A stretch of 64,000 bases of DNA from Bin87 sp965115825. GTDB taxonomy: Bacteria; Chloroflexota; Dehalococcoidia; Lucifugimonadales; UBA3495. The DNA lies in NCBI GenBank assembly GCA_965115825.1, contig OZ220464.1, forward strand, positions 1,674,001 through 1,738,000, written 5' to 3'. Both the position numbers and the translations under genes were made by a program. The notes below the pieces were generated by a model that made no database searches, was not told where the DNA came from, and was given only the letters and a program-made list of their open reading frames with translations. This document shows positions 45,984 to 53,532 of the stretch, piece after piece; within the stretch, counting starts at the first letter, position 1, and every line of letters starts with the position of its first letter.

Positions 45984-47270
45984 ATGCCGGCTTATGCCGT
46001 TATAGGAGGGCAATGGGGGGACGAGGGCAAGGGTAAGGTAATTGATTACCTTGCCGGGCAGTCCGACTGCGTCGTGCGCTACGCCGGCGGCAATAACGCC
46101 GGCCACACGGTGGTCAACGGGCAGGGAGAGTTTCAGCTGCATCTGGTGCCCTCCGGCATATGCTGGCCCGGCGTAACCGGCATCATCGGCAACGGCGCGG
46201 TGGTGAATCCCGACGTGCTGCTGGGGGAAATCGCCGGCCTGCGGGAGCGCGGCATTGACACCGGCCGACTGTTTGTCAGCGACCGCGCCCACGTCATCAT
46301 GCCTTATCACATCCTGCTGGATGGATTGCAGGAGCAAGCCAGAGGCGATGCGGCTATCGGCACCACCGGCCAGGGGATCGGCCCGGCCTATGTGGACAAA
46401 GCATCCCGCGACGGCATTCGGGTGGGCGATCTGCTGGACAGTGAACGCCTGCCGGAGCGGGTCGTCGCTGCCGTAGCAATGAAAAACCGAGTCATCCAGG
46501 GCGTCTATGGCGGCGAGCCGGTGGACGCGGACGAAGTGCTGGCCCAATGCCGGGCCTGGGGTGAGCAGCTGCGCGAGCAGGTTCGCCCCACCGAGCAGAT
46601 GGTGCAGGACCTGCTGGAGCAGGGCAAGCGCGTTCTACTGGAAGGAGCGCAAGGCACGCTGTTGGACATTGACCACGGCTCATATCCATATGTGACGTCG
46701 TCGTCTCCGTCTATCGGCGGCGCCATTACGGGCTTGGGCATTAACCCCCAAGCGATCAAGGGAGTAGTGGGGGTTTTCAAGGCTTACTCCACGAGGGTAG
46801 GCAGCGGCCCGATGCCCACGGAGATGCTGGGGCTGGCTGGCGACGACCTGCGCGAGAAAGCCCACGAATATGGCACTACTACCGGTCGCGCCCGGCGGGT
46901 AGGCTGGTTTGACGCCGTAGCCGCCCGCTACAGCTGCCAGATTAACGGTTTCACCGGGATGGTGCTGACCCGCCTGGACATTCTGGACGGGATGGAGGAC
47001 GTAAAAATCTGCGTCGGCTACCGCGCCGGCGGGCGGATAGTGGAACGGTTTCCCGCCAGCACGGCGTTGCTGGAAGAGTGCGAGCCGGTGTATGAGAAAC
47101 TGCCGGGCTGGCAAGAGCCTACTGCCAGCGCAACGCGCACCGAACAACTGCCAGCCAACGCTCTGGCTTACGTGCGCCGGATTGAAGAGCTGGTCGGCTG
47201 CGCGGCGCAGATAATTTCCACAGGGCCCAGCCGCGACGAAACCATCGCAATCAGGCAGGTAATTCACTAG
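45984..47270 (+). CDS. purA: Adenylosuccinate synthetase
   Basis: A 428-residue PurA, which joins IMP and aspartate with GTP in the first committed step to AMP. The GTP-binding loop GGQWGDEGKGK is at 8-18 and the IMP-site segments NNAGHTVV and IGTTGQGIGPAYVDK follow. YVTSSSPSIGGAITGLGI, AYSTRVGSGPMPTE and GTTTGRARRVGWFD are all standard. Length is normal and the reading frame intact. GGGGAG precedes ATG 45984. A hairpin with a T-run lies in the leader, so attenuation control is possible. Confidence 0.97.
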   Translation: MPAYAVIGGQWGDEGKGKVIDYLAGQSDCVVRYAGGNNAGHTVVNGQGEFQLHLVPSGICWPGVTGIIGNGAVVNPDVLLGEIAGLRERGIDTGRLFVSDRAHVIMPYHILLDGLQEQARGDAAIGTTGQGIGPAYVDKASRDGIRVGDLLDSERLPERVVAAVAMKNRVIQGVYGGEPVDADEVLAQCRAWGEQLREQVRPTEQMVQDLLEQGKRVLLEGAQGTLLDIDHGSYPYVTSSSPSIGGAITGLGINPQAIKGVVGVFKAYSTRVGSGPMPTEMLGLAGDDLREKAHEYGTTTGRARRVGWFDAVAARYSCQINGFTGMVLTRLDILDGMEDVKICVGYRAGGRIVERFPASTALLEECEPVYEKLPGWQEPTASATRTEQLPANALAYVRRIEELVGCAAQIISTGPSRDETIAIRQVIH

Positions 47271-47360
47271 CATTAATCGGGGCTGGCTGTAATATAGTAT
47301 CGTCGCAGTAGCGCCGGCGGGAAAGTCGGGCGCAAAATGTCAACTGCGGGAGAGATTGTA

Positions 47361-47861
47361 ATGGCCACAAACGCATCTCAATCCGGGGAGCAGGACAAGC
47401 CCATTTTCGGGCAGTTTCTGACCCGGTACACCGACGAGTTTTACCTGGCTTTCAGGTTGATTTTCGCTTTACTGGTGTTTCTGCATGGCATCCAGAAAGC
47501 GTTCTTGCTGTGGGGTTTTCCGGCGGGGGCCAATCCCAATGGACTGGGCGCGCTGGTTGACCTAGCTGGATGGGTTGAAGTCATTGCTTCGCTGCTCATC
47601 GCGTTTGGCATTTTCACTCGGCTGGGAGCCGGCGCGCTGGTGGTCACAATGATTGTCGCCTACTTCGGAGTGCACGCAGCACTGAGTCCAATCTGGCCCT
47701 GGCCGCACCTGTACCCTAATCCCCCGGATGGCGGGAACGCTTTTGTCGCTCACGGCGGCGAGGTTACCATCCTCTGGTTCATCTGCGCCGGCATCATCGG
47801 CATTCTGGGCAGCCGGAAGTACGGCCTCGAGCGCCTGATTCTCAAGAAGGAAATCCTGTAA
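47361..47861 (+). CDS. DoxX family membrane protein
   Basis: A 166-residue four-helix membrane protein of the DoxX family. The FYLAFRLIFALLVFLHGIQKAF first helix, WVEVIASLLIAFGIFTRLGAGALVVTMIVAYFGVHA and the C-terminal ILWFICAGIIGILGSRKYGLERLI are typical. A periplasmic loop rich in Pro/Trp (SPIWPWPHLYPNPPDGG) lies before the last helix. GGGAGA precedes ATG 47361; an in-frame ATG at 47337 is less well placed. DoxX relatives act in redox or thiol stress in some bacteria, but no role can be assigned here. The stop TAA shares its last base with the next ATG. Confidence 0.82.
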   Translation: MATNASQSGEQDKPIFGQFLTRYTDEFYLAFRLIFALLVFLHGIQKAFLLWGFPAGANPNGLGALVDLAGWVEVIASLLIAFGIFTRLGAGALVVTMIVAYFGVHAALSPIWPWPHLYPNPPDGGNAFVAHGGEVTILWFICAGIIGILGSRKYGLERLILKKEIL

Positions 47862-48091
47862 TGCAGCAGCAAGCAGCCCGCTTCGGCATCTATTACAATG
47901 CCGCACAGAACCAGGTAGTCCGCATCAACTCGCCCTATTGGTTCCCCCCGGAACCGGAGTGGCAAAAGGTTACCGGAGAGGTCAACGCCACCTTGCTGGA
48001 CCTGCGCCGGATGGTGGGCGAGCAAGGTCTCTCCGCGAACCCGGACGAGATAACCTGGACTACGCTGCCCTTGCTGGACGAAGACGATTAG
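47861..48091 (+). CDS. Small hypothetical protein
   Basis: A 76-residue soluble acidic protein whose ATG overlaps the DoxX stop by one base, so the two are translationally coupled. The sequence (FGIYYNAAQNQVVRINSPYWFPPEPEWQ, then a helix LLDLRRMVGEQGL) looks like a small folded domain. I recognise no family. Tight coupling makes the gene itself credible. Confidence 0.65.
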   Translation: MQQQAARFGIYYNAAQNQVVRINSPYWFPPEPEWQKVTGEVNATLLDLRRMVGEQGLSANPDEITWTTLPLLDEDD

Positions 48092-48133
48092 GGCCGTCAC
48101 GGACACTCCAACGGGACAGCTGCCCGCATACAT

Positions 48134-48167
48134 CCGCCAGGGGCGCGCCGGCATGCGCTCCTGGCGG
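48134..48167 (+). promoter_or_regulatory. Hairpin covering the ribosome-site region of the membrane-protein gene
   Basis: CCGCCAGGGGCGC (48134-48146) pairs with GCGCTCCTGGCGG (48155-48167) with one mismatch, directly before the ATG at 48170. It lacks a T-run, so it is not a terminator. A role in translation control is inferred. Confidence 0.4.
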
Positions 48168-48169
48168 AA

Positions 48170-48703
48170 ATGACTATGAACCAGGAACCGCCGGAGTACA
48201 ACCCGGACACGCCGGCGGATGTGGTTGACCATACCCGCCCGCCGGGATGGCGGGGCAAGCTGGGCGCGCCCGGCCTTCCCCAGGCCCGACGGTGGATGCG
48301 ATGGGCGTGGCTGGCGGCGCTGGCCTGGTGGGTGTGGAACACCGGATTGCTGCTGGTGTGGCTGGTGGCGTCCGTCATACCGCCGGAGGCCGGAAGCGTC
48401 GGGGAGGCTGACCCGCCGGTTCCGGCCCGCATCATTATCTACCACGGAGTGGAAGGGTTTTTGATTGGGATGCTGGGCCTGGGGCTGAATTTCCGCCTGT
48501 CGCTGGCCGGATTGCTGCTGCCCGCCGTATTCCTGGCTGCCCGCATCATCGCGCTGACCCGACTGGAGCCAGTGCACTTTGATGTTCGGGGGGTAGTCTG
48601 GGTTGGGACGTACCTACTGCTGCTGTTCCTGTTTGTGCGTGGCGCGCAAGGCGCATTGAGCTGGCATTGGCACACTCGCCCGAAGTATCCAGACGGGAAC
48701 TAG
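48170..48703 (+). CDS. Hypothetical membrane protein, four helices
   Basis: A 177-residue protein with a Pro/Asp-rich cytoplasmic N-terminus of about 40 residues and four membrane helices at about 42-68, 92-107, 108-128 and 142-160. ATG 48170 and ATG 48176 are both possible. A very stable hairpin (48134-48167) ends just before the start and would sequester the GGCGG ribosome-site region, so translation may be regulated or weak. No family is recognised. It ends before a strong terminator. Confidence 0.6.
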   Translation: MTMNQEPPEYNPDTPADVVDHTRPPGWRGKLGAPGLPQARRWMRWAWLAALAWWVWNTGLLLVWLVASVIPPEAGSVGEADPPVPARIIIYHGVEGFLIGMLGLGLNFRLSLAGLLLPAVFLAARIIALTRLEPVHFDVRGVVWVGTYLLLLFLFVRGAQGALSWHWHTRPKYPDGN

Positions 48704-48716
48704 ACAACCCGGCAAA

Positions 48717-48753
48717 GCCGAGGGGTGGGTTTGATGCCCGCCCCTCGGCTTTT
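48717..48753. terminator. Terminator between convergent genes
   Basis: GCCGAGGGGTGGG pairs with CCCGCCCCTCGGC (one mismatch) and is followed by TTTT. It serves the membrane-protein gene and probably also the convergent luciferase-like gene. Confidence 0.8.
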
Positions 48754-48772
48754 GGCAGCAAGCTGAGCCGGC

Positions 48773-49927
48773 CTAACCGGCGCTGAAAGCGGGCATTACG
48801 TCCTGGGCGAAGCGGGCCAGCTGGTCTTTGAAAACCTCGCGGGGCATTCCCATAACGGAGCCGAGGTTGACGCGCTCTACGCCAGGGTAGCGAGCCTCAT
48901 CCTCTTTCAGGGTGTTGATAATATCGTCGGGGGAGCCGCAGAGCCAGGCGCCGCTCTCCACCGCGCCTTCCAGCGTGGGCAGTTGGACGCCGCGGCGAAG
49001 GCCGGGGTTGGCTACGGCCTCAATCTGCTCCGGCTGCATCGCCATCAAGCCCAAGGGGGCAGCGAATTTCATAGCTTCTTCGAAGTAGGGCTTTGCCTCT
49101 TTGATTGCCGCCTCCCGGTTCTTGCCAATGAAGAAGCGGTAGCCGAGGGCGATGTCCTCGCCCAACGCCAGCTCCCGGCCATGGTTGGCGGCGGCCTGCT
49201 GGTACATGGTCAGCCGTTCGTGGCGGGTCGGCTCGGGGGTGTTGGCGACCATGGCTTTGATGCCGATGCGGGCCATGAAGTCCACGCCCTTGGGGTTGCC
49301 CGATACCAGAGGCTGCCAGATTTCCACCGGGTTCTGCATAGGGCGCGGCACCAGGCTCAGCTTTTCCAGCGTGTAGCCGCGGTAGGGCACTTTGGCGGGA
49401 ATTTGATAATACTCGCCCTGGTGGGAGAAGGACTCCTGGCTGAAGGCCTTGACCATCACCTCCACCTGTTCCTCGAACATTGACCGGTTGGCGTCGCCGT
49501 CGAACATGGGAGAGCCGAAGGTTTCGACTTCGCGGGAGTGGTAGCCGCGCCCGACGCCGAAGATGATGCGGCCACCGGAAAGAATATCGGCCATGGCGAA
49601 GTCTTCGGCAAGGCGCAAGGGGTGCCACATCGGGGTAATGTTGAAGCCGCAGCCATACTTGAGCCGCCGGGTGTTGCAGGCCAGGTACAACCCCAGCATT
49701 ATCAGGTTGGGGATGCACTCGTAGCCCTCGGGCTGGAAGTGATGCTCGGCCATCCAGAACTCGTCGTAGCCGTGGGCCTCCAGGTGTTTGGAGATGTCAA
49801 GCGCCCAGTCAAAGACGCCGGCCAGTTCTTCGTTGGAATACCGCCGGTCGTTAGCGGGAGTGCCGTCAAGGCCGAGGTTATCGTCCACTACATGGCCGGC
49901 GTAGGATGCGCTGAAACTCTTGAACAT
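48773..49927 (-). CDS. Luciferase-like (LLM) flavin-dependent monooxygenase
   Basis: A 384-residue TIM-barrel monooxygenase of the bacterial luciferase superfamily. The N-terminus has GYDEFWMAEHHFQPEGY, the usual H-E-H motif region, then NTRRLKYGCGFNITPMWHPLRLAEDFAMADILSGGRIIFGVGRGY, which is the flavin-site region of the family. LVPRPMQNPVEIWQPLVSG and CGSPDDIINTLKE complete the signature. It probably uses FMNH2 and oxygen on an unknown organic substrate. SAR202 genomes contain expanded sets of these enzymes, which supports the suspected lineage. A second member is at the right end of the window. Confidence 0.88.
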   Translation of the reverse strand: MFKSFSASYAGHVVDDNLGLDGTPANDRRYSNEELAGVFDWALDISKHLEAHGYDEFWMAEHHFQPEGYECIPNLIMLGLYLACNTRRLKYGCGFNITPMWHPLRLAEDFAMADILSGGRIIFGVGRGYHSREVETFGSPMFDGDANRSMFEEQVEVMVKAFSQESFSHQGEYYQIPAKVPYRGYTLEKLSLVPRPMQNPVEIWQPLVSGNPKGVDFMARIGIKAMVANTPEPTRHERLTMYQQAAANHGRELALGEDIALGYRFFIGKNREAAIKEAKPYFEEAMKFAAPLGLMAMQPEQIEAVANPGLRRGVQLPTLEGAVESGAWLCGSPDDIINTLKEDEARYPGVERVNLGSVMGMPREVFKDQLARFAQDVMPAFSAG

Positions 49928-50019
49928 GGTTCGGTGTCCTTGTGATGGGTTGGTTCCCGGTTGCGCGGGAATGATAGGTTGAGAGGTGAGAGAATGCCGC
50001 CGGCGTCAGGCGATGCGCG

Positions 50020-50931
50020 CTAGGCGGTGGGTGGCGGCGCCGGGGCGGGGTTGTAGAGCTCGATGCCGATGGTTGCCGGGAATACGGCGGCCAGTTCGTC
50101 AACCGTCCAACGACCCTGTTTGCGGATGGACTTGACGGGTTCCGGCTCGTTGAGCAGGGTTACCAACCCGCCGGTTACGTGGAATACGCGGCCGTTGACG
50201 TGGGCGGCTTCATCGGAGGCCAGCCAGGTTACCATGGGGGCAACGTCTTCAGCGTCGCCGCGCAGGCCGCCGCCGGCGGCGATGCCGCGAGCGGAGCGCA
50301 GGGCACGCGCCTCGTCGGGAACGCTGGTGGTCATCCGGGTGCTGGCCGACGGTGAGATGGAGTTGGCGGTTACCCCGTAGCGACCCAAGTCGCGGGCGCA
50401 AACGCGAGTGAAGCCGGCGATGCCGTCTTTGGCGGCGCCGTAGTTGGCCTGGCCGCTGTTGCCGTAGAGCCCGGAAGTGCTGCTGAAAGTGATGATACGG
50501 CCGGAACGCTGCTGACGGAACAGGATGCTGGCGTGCTTCACCACGGTGAACGTGCCCTTGAGGTGAACGGCGATAACGTCGTCCCATTCCTGTTCGCTCA
50601 TGTTGAAAACCATGCGGTCGCGCAGGATGCCGGCCACGGTTACGACGATATCCAGCTTGCCGAAATTGTCCACGGCCGTCTGCACGATTTTCTCGCCGCC
50701 GGCCATGGTGGCGACGGATTCGGTGCAAGCGACGGCGTTGCCGCCATCGTCCTTGATTTCGTTGACTACCTGTTGGGCTACGGATACGTCGGCGCCCGAG
50801 CCGTCAACATTGACGCCCAAGTCGCAAACGACGACGCTGGCGCCTTCCTCGGCCATCAGCTTGGCGACGCCGCGGCCGATGCCGCGGCCGGCGCCGGTTA
50901 CGATTGCTACCTTGTCCTGTAATAGGGGCAT
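50020..50931 (-). CDS. SDR family oxidoreductase (paralogue 2)
   Basis: A 303-residue short-chain dehydrogenase. The Rossmann motif TGAGRGIGRG is at about 12-21, VVCDLGVNVDG gives the adenine-ribose region, and the active site is ITFSSTSGLYG with NYGAAKDG (Ser, Tyr-x-x-x-Lys). It resembles the dehydrogenase part of peroxisomal multifunctional enzymes (3-hydroxyacyl-CoA dehydrogenase type). The start is ATG 50931 (MPLLQDKVAIV); an upstream extension would run through the neighbouring paralogue in a wrong frame. It is nearly identical to the next gene in the first 200 residues but diverges at the C-terminus. It forms a unit with that gene and the two MaoC-like genes. Confidence 0.9.
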   Translation of the reverse strand: MPLLQDKVAIVTGAGRGIGRGVAKLMAEEGASVVVCDLGVNVDGSGADVSVAQQVVNEIKDDGGNAVACTESVATMAGGEKIVQTAVDNFGKLDIVVTVAGILRDRMVFNMSEQEWDDVIAVHLKGTFTVVKHASILFRQQRSGRIITFSSTSGLYGNSGQANYGAAKDGIAGFTRVCARDLGRYGVTANSISPSASTRMTTSVPDEARALRSARGIAAGGGLRGDAEDVAPMVTWLASDEAAHVNGRVFHVTGGLVTLLNEPEPVKSIRKQGRWTVDELAAVFPATIGIELYNPAPAPPPTA

Positions 50932-51007
50932 AGTTCTGATTCCTTGCAGTTTTGGGGAGCCCGTCGGAGGGAATGACGGCAGTGGGCGAGTATGGCGCTG
51001 GAGTAGA

Positions 51008-51943
51008 TTAGCGTTGTTGGGATGGCGCGGGATTGGCGATGCCGGCGGTAAGGTAGTTGCGGGCCCGCTCCGAAATCTCGTCCATTTCCCAATGCCCGGT
51101 TTCGGTCCAGATGGCTCGCTCGGGACGCGGCTGGGAGACCAGCGAGACGGTGTCGCCATAGACCAGGAAAGTCTGGCCGTTGATGTTGGCCGCATAGTCG
51201 GAAGCCAGATAGCAGACGAAGGGCGCAATGCCGTCCGGGTCCAGGTCGCGGATGTTGCCGGCGTCCGTGCCATCGCCGGAGAGGGAGGCAACGCCGCCGC
51301 GGGCGCGGATTTCAGCCGCAGAGTCGGGTATGGCGGCAATCATCCGAGTAGCGGCCCGGGGGGCAATGGAGTTGGCCGTGACACCGTAGCGTCCCATGTC
51401 TTTGGCGACGACTTTGGTGAAGCCGGCGATGCCGCTCTTGGCGGCGCCATAGTTGGCTTGGCCGCTGTTGCCAACGAGGCCGGACTCGCTGGAGAAGGTG
51501 ATGATGCGGCCGGAACGCTGCTGGCGGAACAGGATGCAAGCGTGCTTAACCACCGTGAACGTGCCCTTGAGGTGCACCGCGATGACGTCGTCCCATTCCT
51601 GCTCGGTCATGTTGAAGACCATTCGGTCGCGCAGGATACCGGCGCAGGTTACTACGATGTCCAGGCGGTCAAAGTTGTCGATGGCGGTTTGGATGATTTT
51701 CTCGCCGCCGGCCATGTCCACCACGGACTCGGTGCAGGCTACCGCCTTGCCGCCGGCTTCGGCAATCTCGTTGACCACCTGCTGGGCGACGGAAACGTCC
51801 TGACCGCTGCCGTCAACATTGCCGCCCAGGTCGCAAACGACGACGCTGGCGCCTTCTTCCGCCATCAATTTGGCGACGCCGCGACCGATGCCGCGGCCGG
51901 CGCCGGTTACGATGGCTACCTTTCCTTCCAGATTATTGGGCAT
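51008..51943 (-). CDS. SDR family oxidoreductase (paralogue 1)
   Basis: A 311-residue short-chain dehydrogenase, 76 bp upstream of its paralogue. TGAGRGIGRG, CDLGGNVDGSGQDVS, ITFSSESGLVG and NYGAAKSG are the cofactor and catalytic motifs. The C-terminal third includes DPDGIAPFVCYLASDYAANINGQ, different from the paralogue, so the two probably differ in substrate. The start ATG 51943 is MPNNLEGKVAIVTG. The duplication is tandem and has retained more than the catalytic core. Combined with adjacent MaoC-like hydratases it suggests a role in modifying acyl-CoA or other thioesters. Confidence 0.9.
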   Translation of the reverse strand: MPNNLEGKVAIVTGAGRGIGRGVAKLMAEEGASVVVCDLGGNVDGSGQDVSVAQQVVNEIAEAGGKAVACTESVVDMAGGEKIIQTAIDNFDRLDIVVTCAGILRDRMVFNMTEQEWDDVIAVHLKGTFTVVKHACILFRQQRSGRIITFSSESGLVGNSGQANYGAAKSGIAGFTKVVAKDMGRYGVTANSIAPRAATRMIAAIPDSAAEIRARGGVASLSGDGTDAGNIRDLDPDGIAPFVCYLASDYAANINGQTFLVYGDTVSLVSQPRPERAIWTETGHWEMDEISERARNYLTAGIANPAPSQQR

Positions 51944-51981
51944 TGTGATTGAGTCCTTTCTGCTCTGCGCTGCGAGAATTG

Positions 51982-52413
51982 TCAGCCACGGCTGGGCAAA
52001 GCGACGGTGGCCGCGCCCGGCGTGGTTTGCTGGCCTGCGGGGTTTTCGAGCCAAATCGTGCAGTCCACCAGGTTCAGGCTGCCTTCCCGGTACACGCGGG
52101 ACACGTGTCCTTTGGCGGTAATAGGCTCGTCGGGGTAGTCCATGCCGCGATACTGGCAGCTGAGGCGGCGCAGTTCGCCGGCCGGCCCGGCCCAGTTGGT
52201 TACATACGCGCCCAGCATGGCGTTCTTCAGCGCGCCGTGGATGATGATGTCCTTCAACCCCGTGCTCTGCGCGAAGTTCCTGTCGTAGTGGATTTCGTAG
52301 AAGTCGCCCGACGCGCCGGCGTACTGCACCAGCTGGCGCGGCGTGGGGTTGCGCACTTCCACCGGCAGCTCCATTCCCTCGCTGACGTCTTCAAAATAAA
52401 TCTGCTGACCCAT
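51982..52413 (-). CDS. MaoC-like (hotdog) dehydratase, C-terminal half type
   Basis: A 143-residue hotdog-fold protein. The hydratase-2 signature is RQLVQYAGASGDFYEIHYDRNFAQSTGLKDIIIHG, with Asp in ASGDFYEIH and His in the same run as the catalytic pair. ATG 52413 has AGGGAG six bases upstream and is preferred to the in-frame ATG at 52431. It is followed by the SDR genes 38 bp downstream and preceded by a partner MaoC-like gene. Pairs of short MaoC proteins often form a heterodimer hydratase for enoyl-CoA or itaconyl-type substrates; the substrate here is unknown. Confidence 0.85.
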   Translation of the reverse strand: MGQQIYFEDVSEGMELPVEVRNPTPRQLVQYAGASGDFYEIHYDRNFAQSTGLKDIIIHGALKNAMLGAYVTNWAGPAGELRRLSCQYRGMDYPDEPITAKGHVSRVYREGSLNLVDCTIWLENPAGQQTTPGAATVALPSRG

Positions 52414-52480
52414 AGCAATCTCCCTGGACATTTGGCGGGGACGTCGCGGCGTAGGGCTCGGTTCAGTAGCGGCGGTCTAT

Positions 52481-52927
52481 TCAGTATCGGATGGACGTGC
52501 TGGTCTGGGTCGCTACGATGACGTCGCGCTGGTTGCGGTAGGTGATTTTGATGGTGGCGATGAGCATCTGCCCGATGCTGCCGGCGCGCTCGCGGATGTC
52601 TTCAATGCGGCCAACGGCGGTGATGACGTCGCCGGGGCGCACGGGTTCAAAGTACTCCCAATCACTGCCGCCATCGAGGAGGCGGGTATAGGGAGCTTCA
52701 AATGGCAAAACAGGCCGGATGCCCCGCATGGCCCGGAGAAAGGTAGGCGGCGCCACTATCCCGCCGCTTTCGGGAGTTCCTAGGGTGTAGGCCGGGTTAT
52801 CGTCTCCGATGGCTTCGGCAAAACGCGCGATATGCCCCTGCTCGATGAGCATAACGGCCGGCTCGCTTTCCACTCCGATGCTCTGTTGGCGCAGCTCATC
52901 GGTTAGGGTAAAGGCTTCGCTGGGCAA
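52481..52927 (-). CDS. MaoC-like (FAS1_DH region) protein, N-terminal half type
   Basis: A 148-residue hotdog protein lacking the hydratase-2 catalytic Asp/His motif: IEQGHIARFAEAIGDDNPAY, GIVAPPTFLRAMRG and DWEYFEPVRPGDVIT are typical of the N-terminal partner in MaoC pairs. AGGAGG lies six bases before TTG 52927, so a TTG start is chosen; a GTG at 52930 is the alternative. It probably forms a heterodimer with the following MaoC-like protein. It is the first gene of a four-gene unit with two SDR genes. Confidence 0.78.
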   Translation of the reverse strand: MPSEAFTLTDELRQQSIGVESEPAVMLIEQGHIARFAEAIGDDNPAYTLGTPESGGIVAPPTFLRAMRGIRPVLPFEAPYTRLLDGGSDWEYFEPVRPGDVITAVGRIEDIRERAGSIGQMLIATIKITYRNQRDVIVATQTSTSIRY

Positions 52928-53037
52928 CACAGACCTCCTGCCGTCTCTGCGCCGGGGCCGGCGCCGCAATATCAAACGATGATGATTATGTTACGACGCC
53001 GGGCCGGTGTCAAGGATTGGGTGATGGGGCTTTGTTT

Positions 53038-53080
53038 GTCAGAATCAGGATTTACAGGATTTTGGGATTTACAGGATAGG
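53038..53080. repeat. Dispersed GGATTT repeat, copy 3
   Basis: GTCAGAATCAGGATTTACAG then GATTTTGGGATTTACAGGAT repeats the opening of the units at 3769-4812 with TTAC in place of TTTC. It lies in the 600-bp gap between the MaoC-like gene and the surface protein gene, in the same orientation as the other copies. Confidence 0.78.
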
Positions 53081-53226
53081 GGTTGCGCTGTGGGGGGATT
53101 GCAGCTGCGTATCAGGTAGGGGATAACGTTTCTTGCGGCGGGGTGACGATTAAACTCCGCGAAAATTGGGCGGAAGCGGGTGCTTGCGGCAGTACACCGG
53201 CATTGCGAAGTATGTTATAATCTAGA

Positions 53227-53311
53227 CAGACAGCGCGCGCCACAGACAGCGCGCGCCACAGACAGCGCGCGCCACAGACAGCGCGCGCCACAGACAGCGC
53301 GCGCCACAGAC
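53227..53311. repeat. 16-bp tandem repeat, five copies
   Basis: The unit AGACAGCGCGCGCCAC is repeated five times without error (53227-53306), followed by a partial sixth. It lies about 220 bp upstream of the surface protein start, in a gap with no other gene. Error-free repeats of this kind vary readily in copy number by slippage. The rest of the gap (52928-53532) holds the dispersed repeat at 53038 and nothing else that I can identify. Confidence 0.9.
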
Positions 53312-53532
53312 AAGGAAGGAGGCGCGCGTTGAAGCATCTGTCCAGCTGACGGAACCCAGCGCCGGCCGGCTCGGTTTGAGCCGATGCCGGTTTGTTGCGT
53401 TTCCGTCCGGTAAGCCCTCCGCCGTTCCACTCCGATACCAGCAAAGCGGGCGTCGGAGTGGGTGAACGATGGTGGTGAGGGCCATTGAACCGACAACCCT
53501 TGAACGACAATCCCGCAAGGAGATTCTGTCAA

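Noticed and set aside
50932..51339. N-terminal extension of SDR paralogue 2
   Set aside because: It would be translated from the neighbouring SDR gene in a wrong frame; ATG 50931 begins a standard Rossmann fold.
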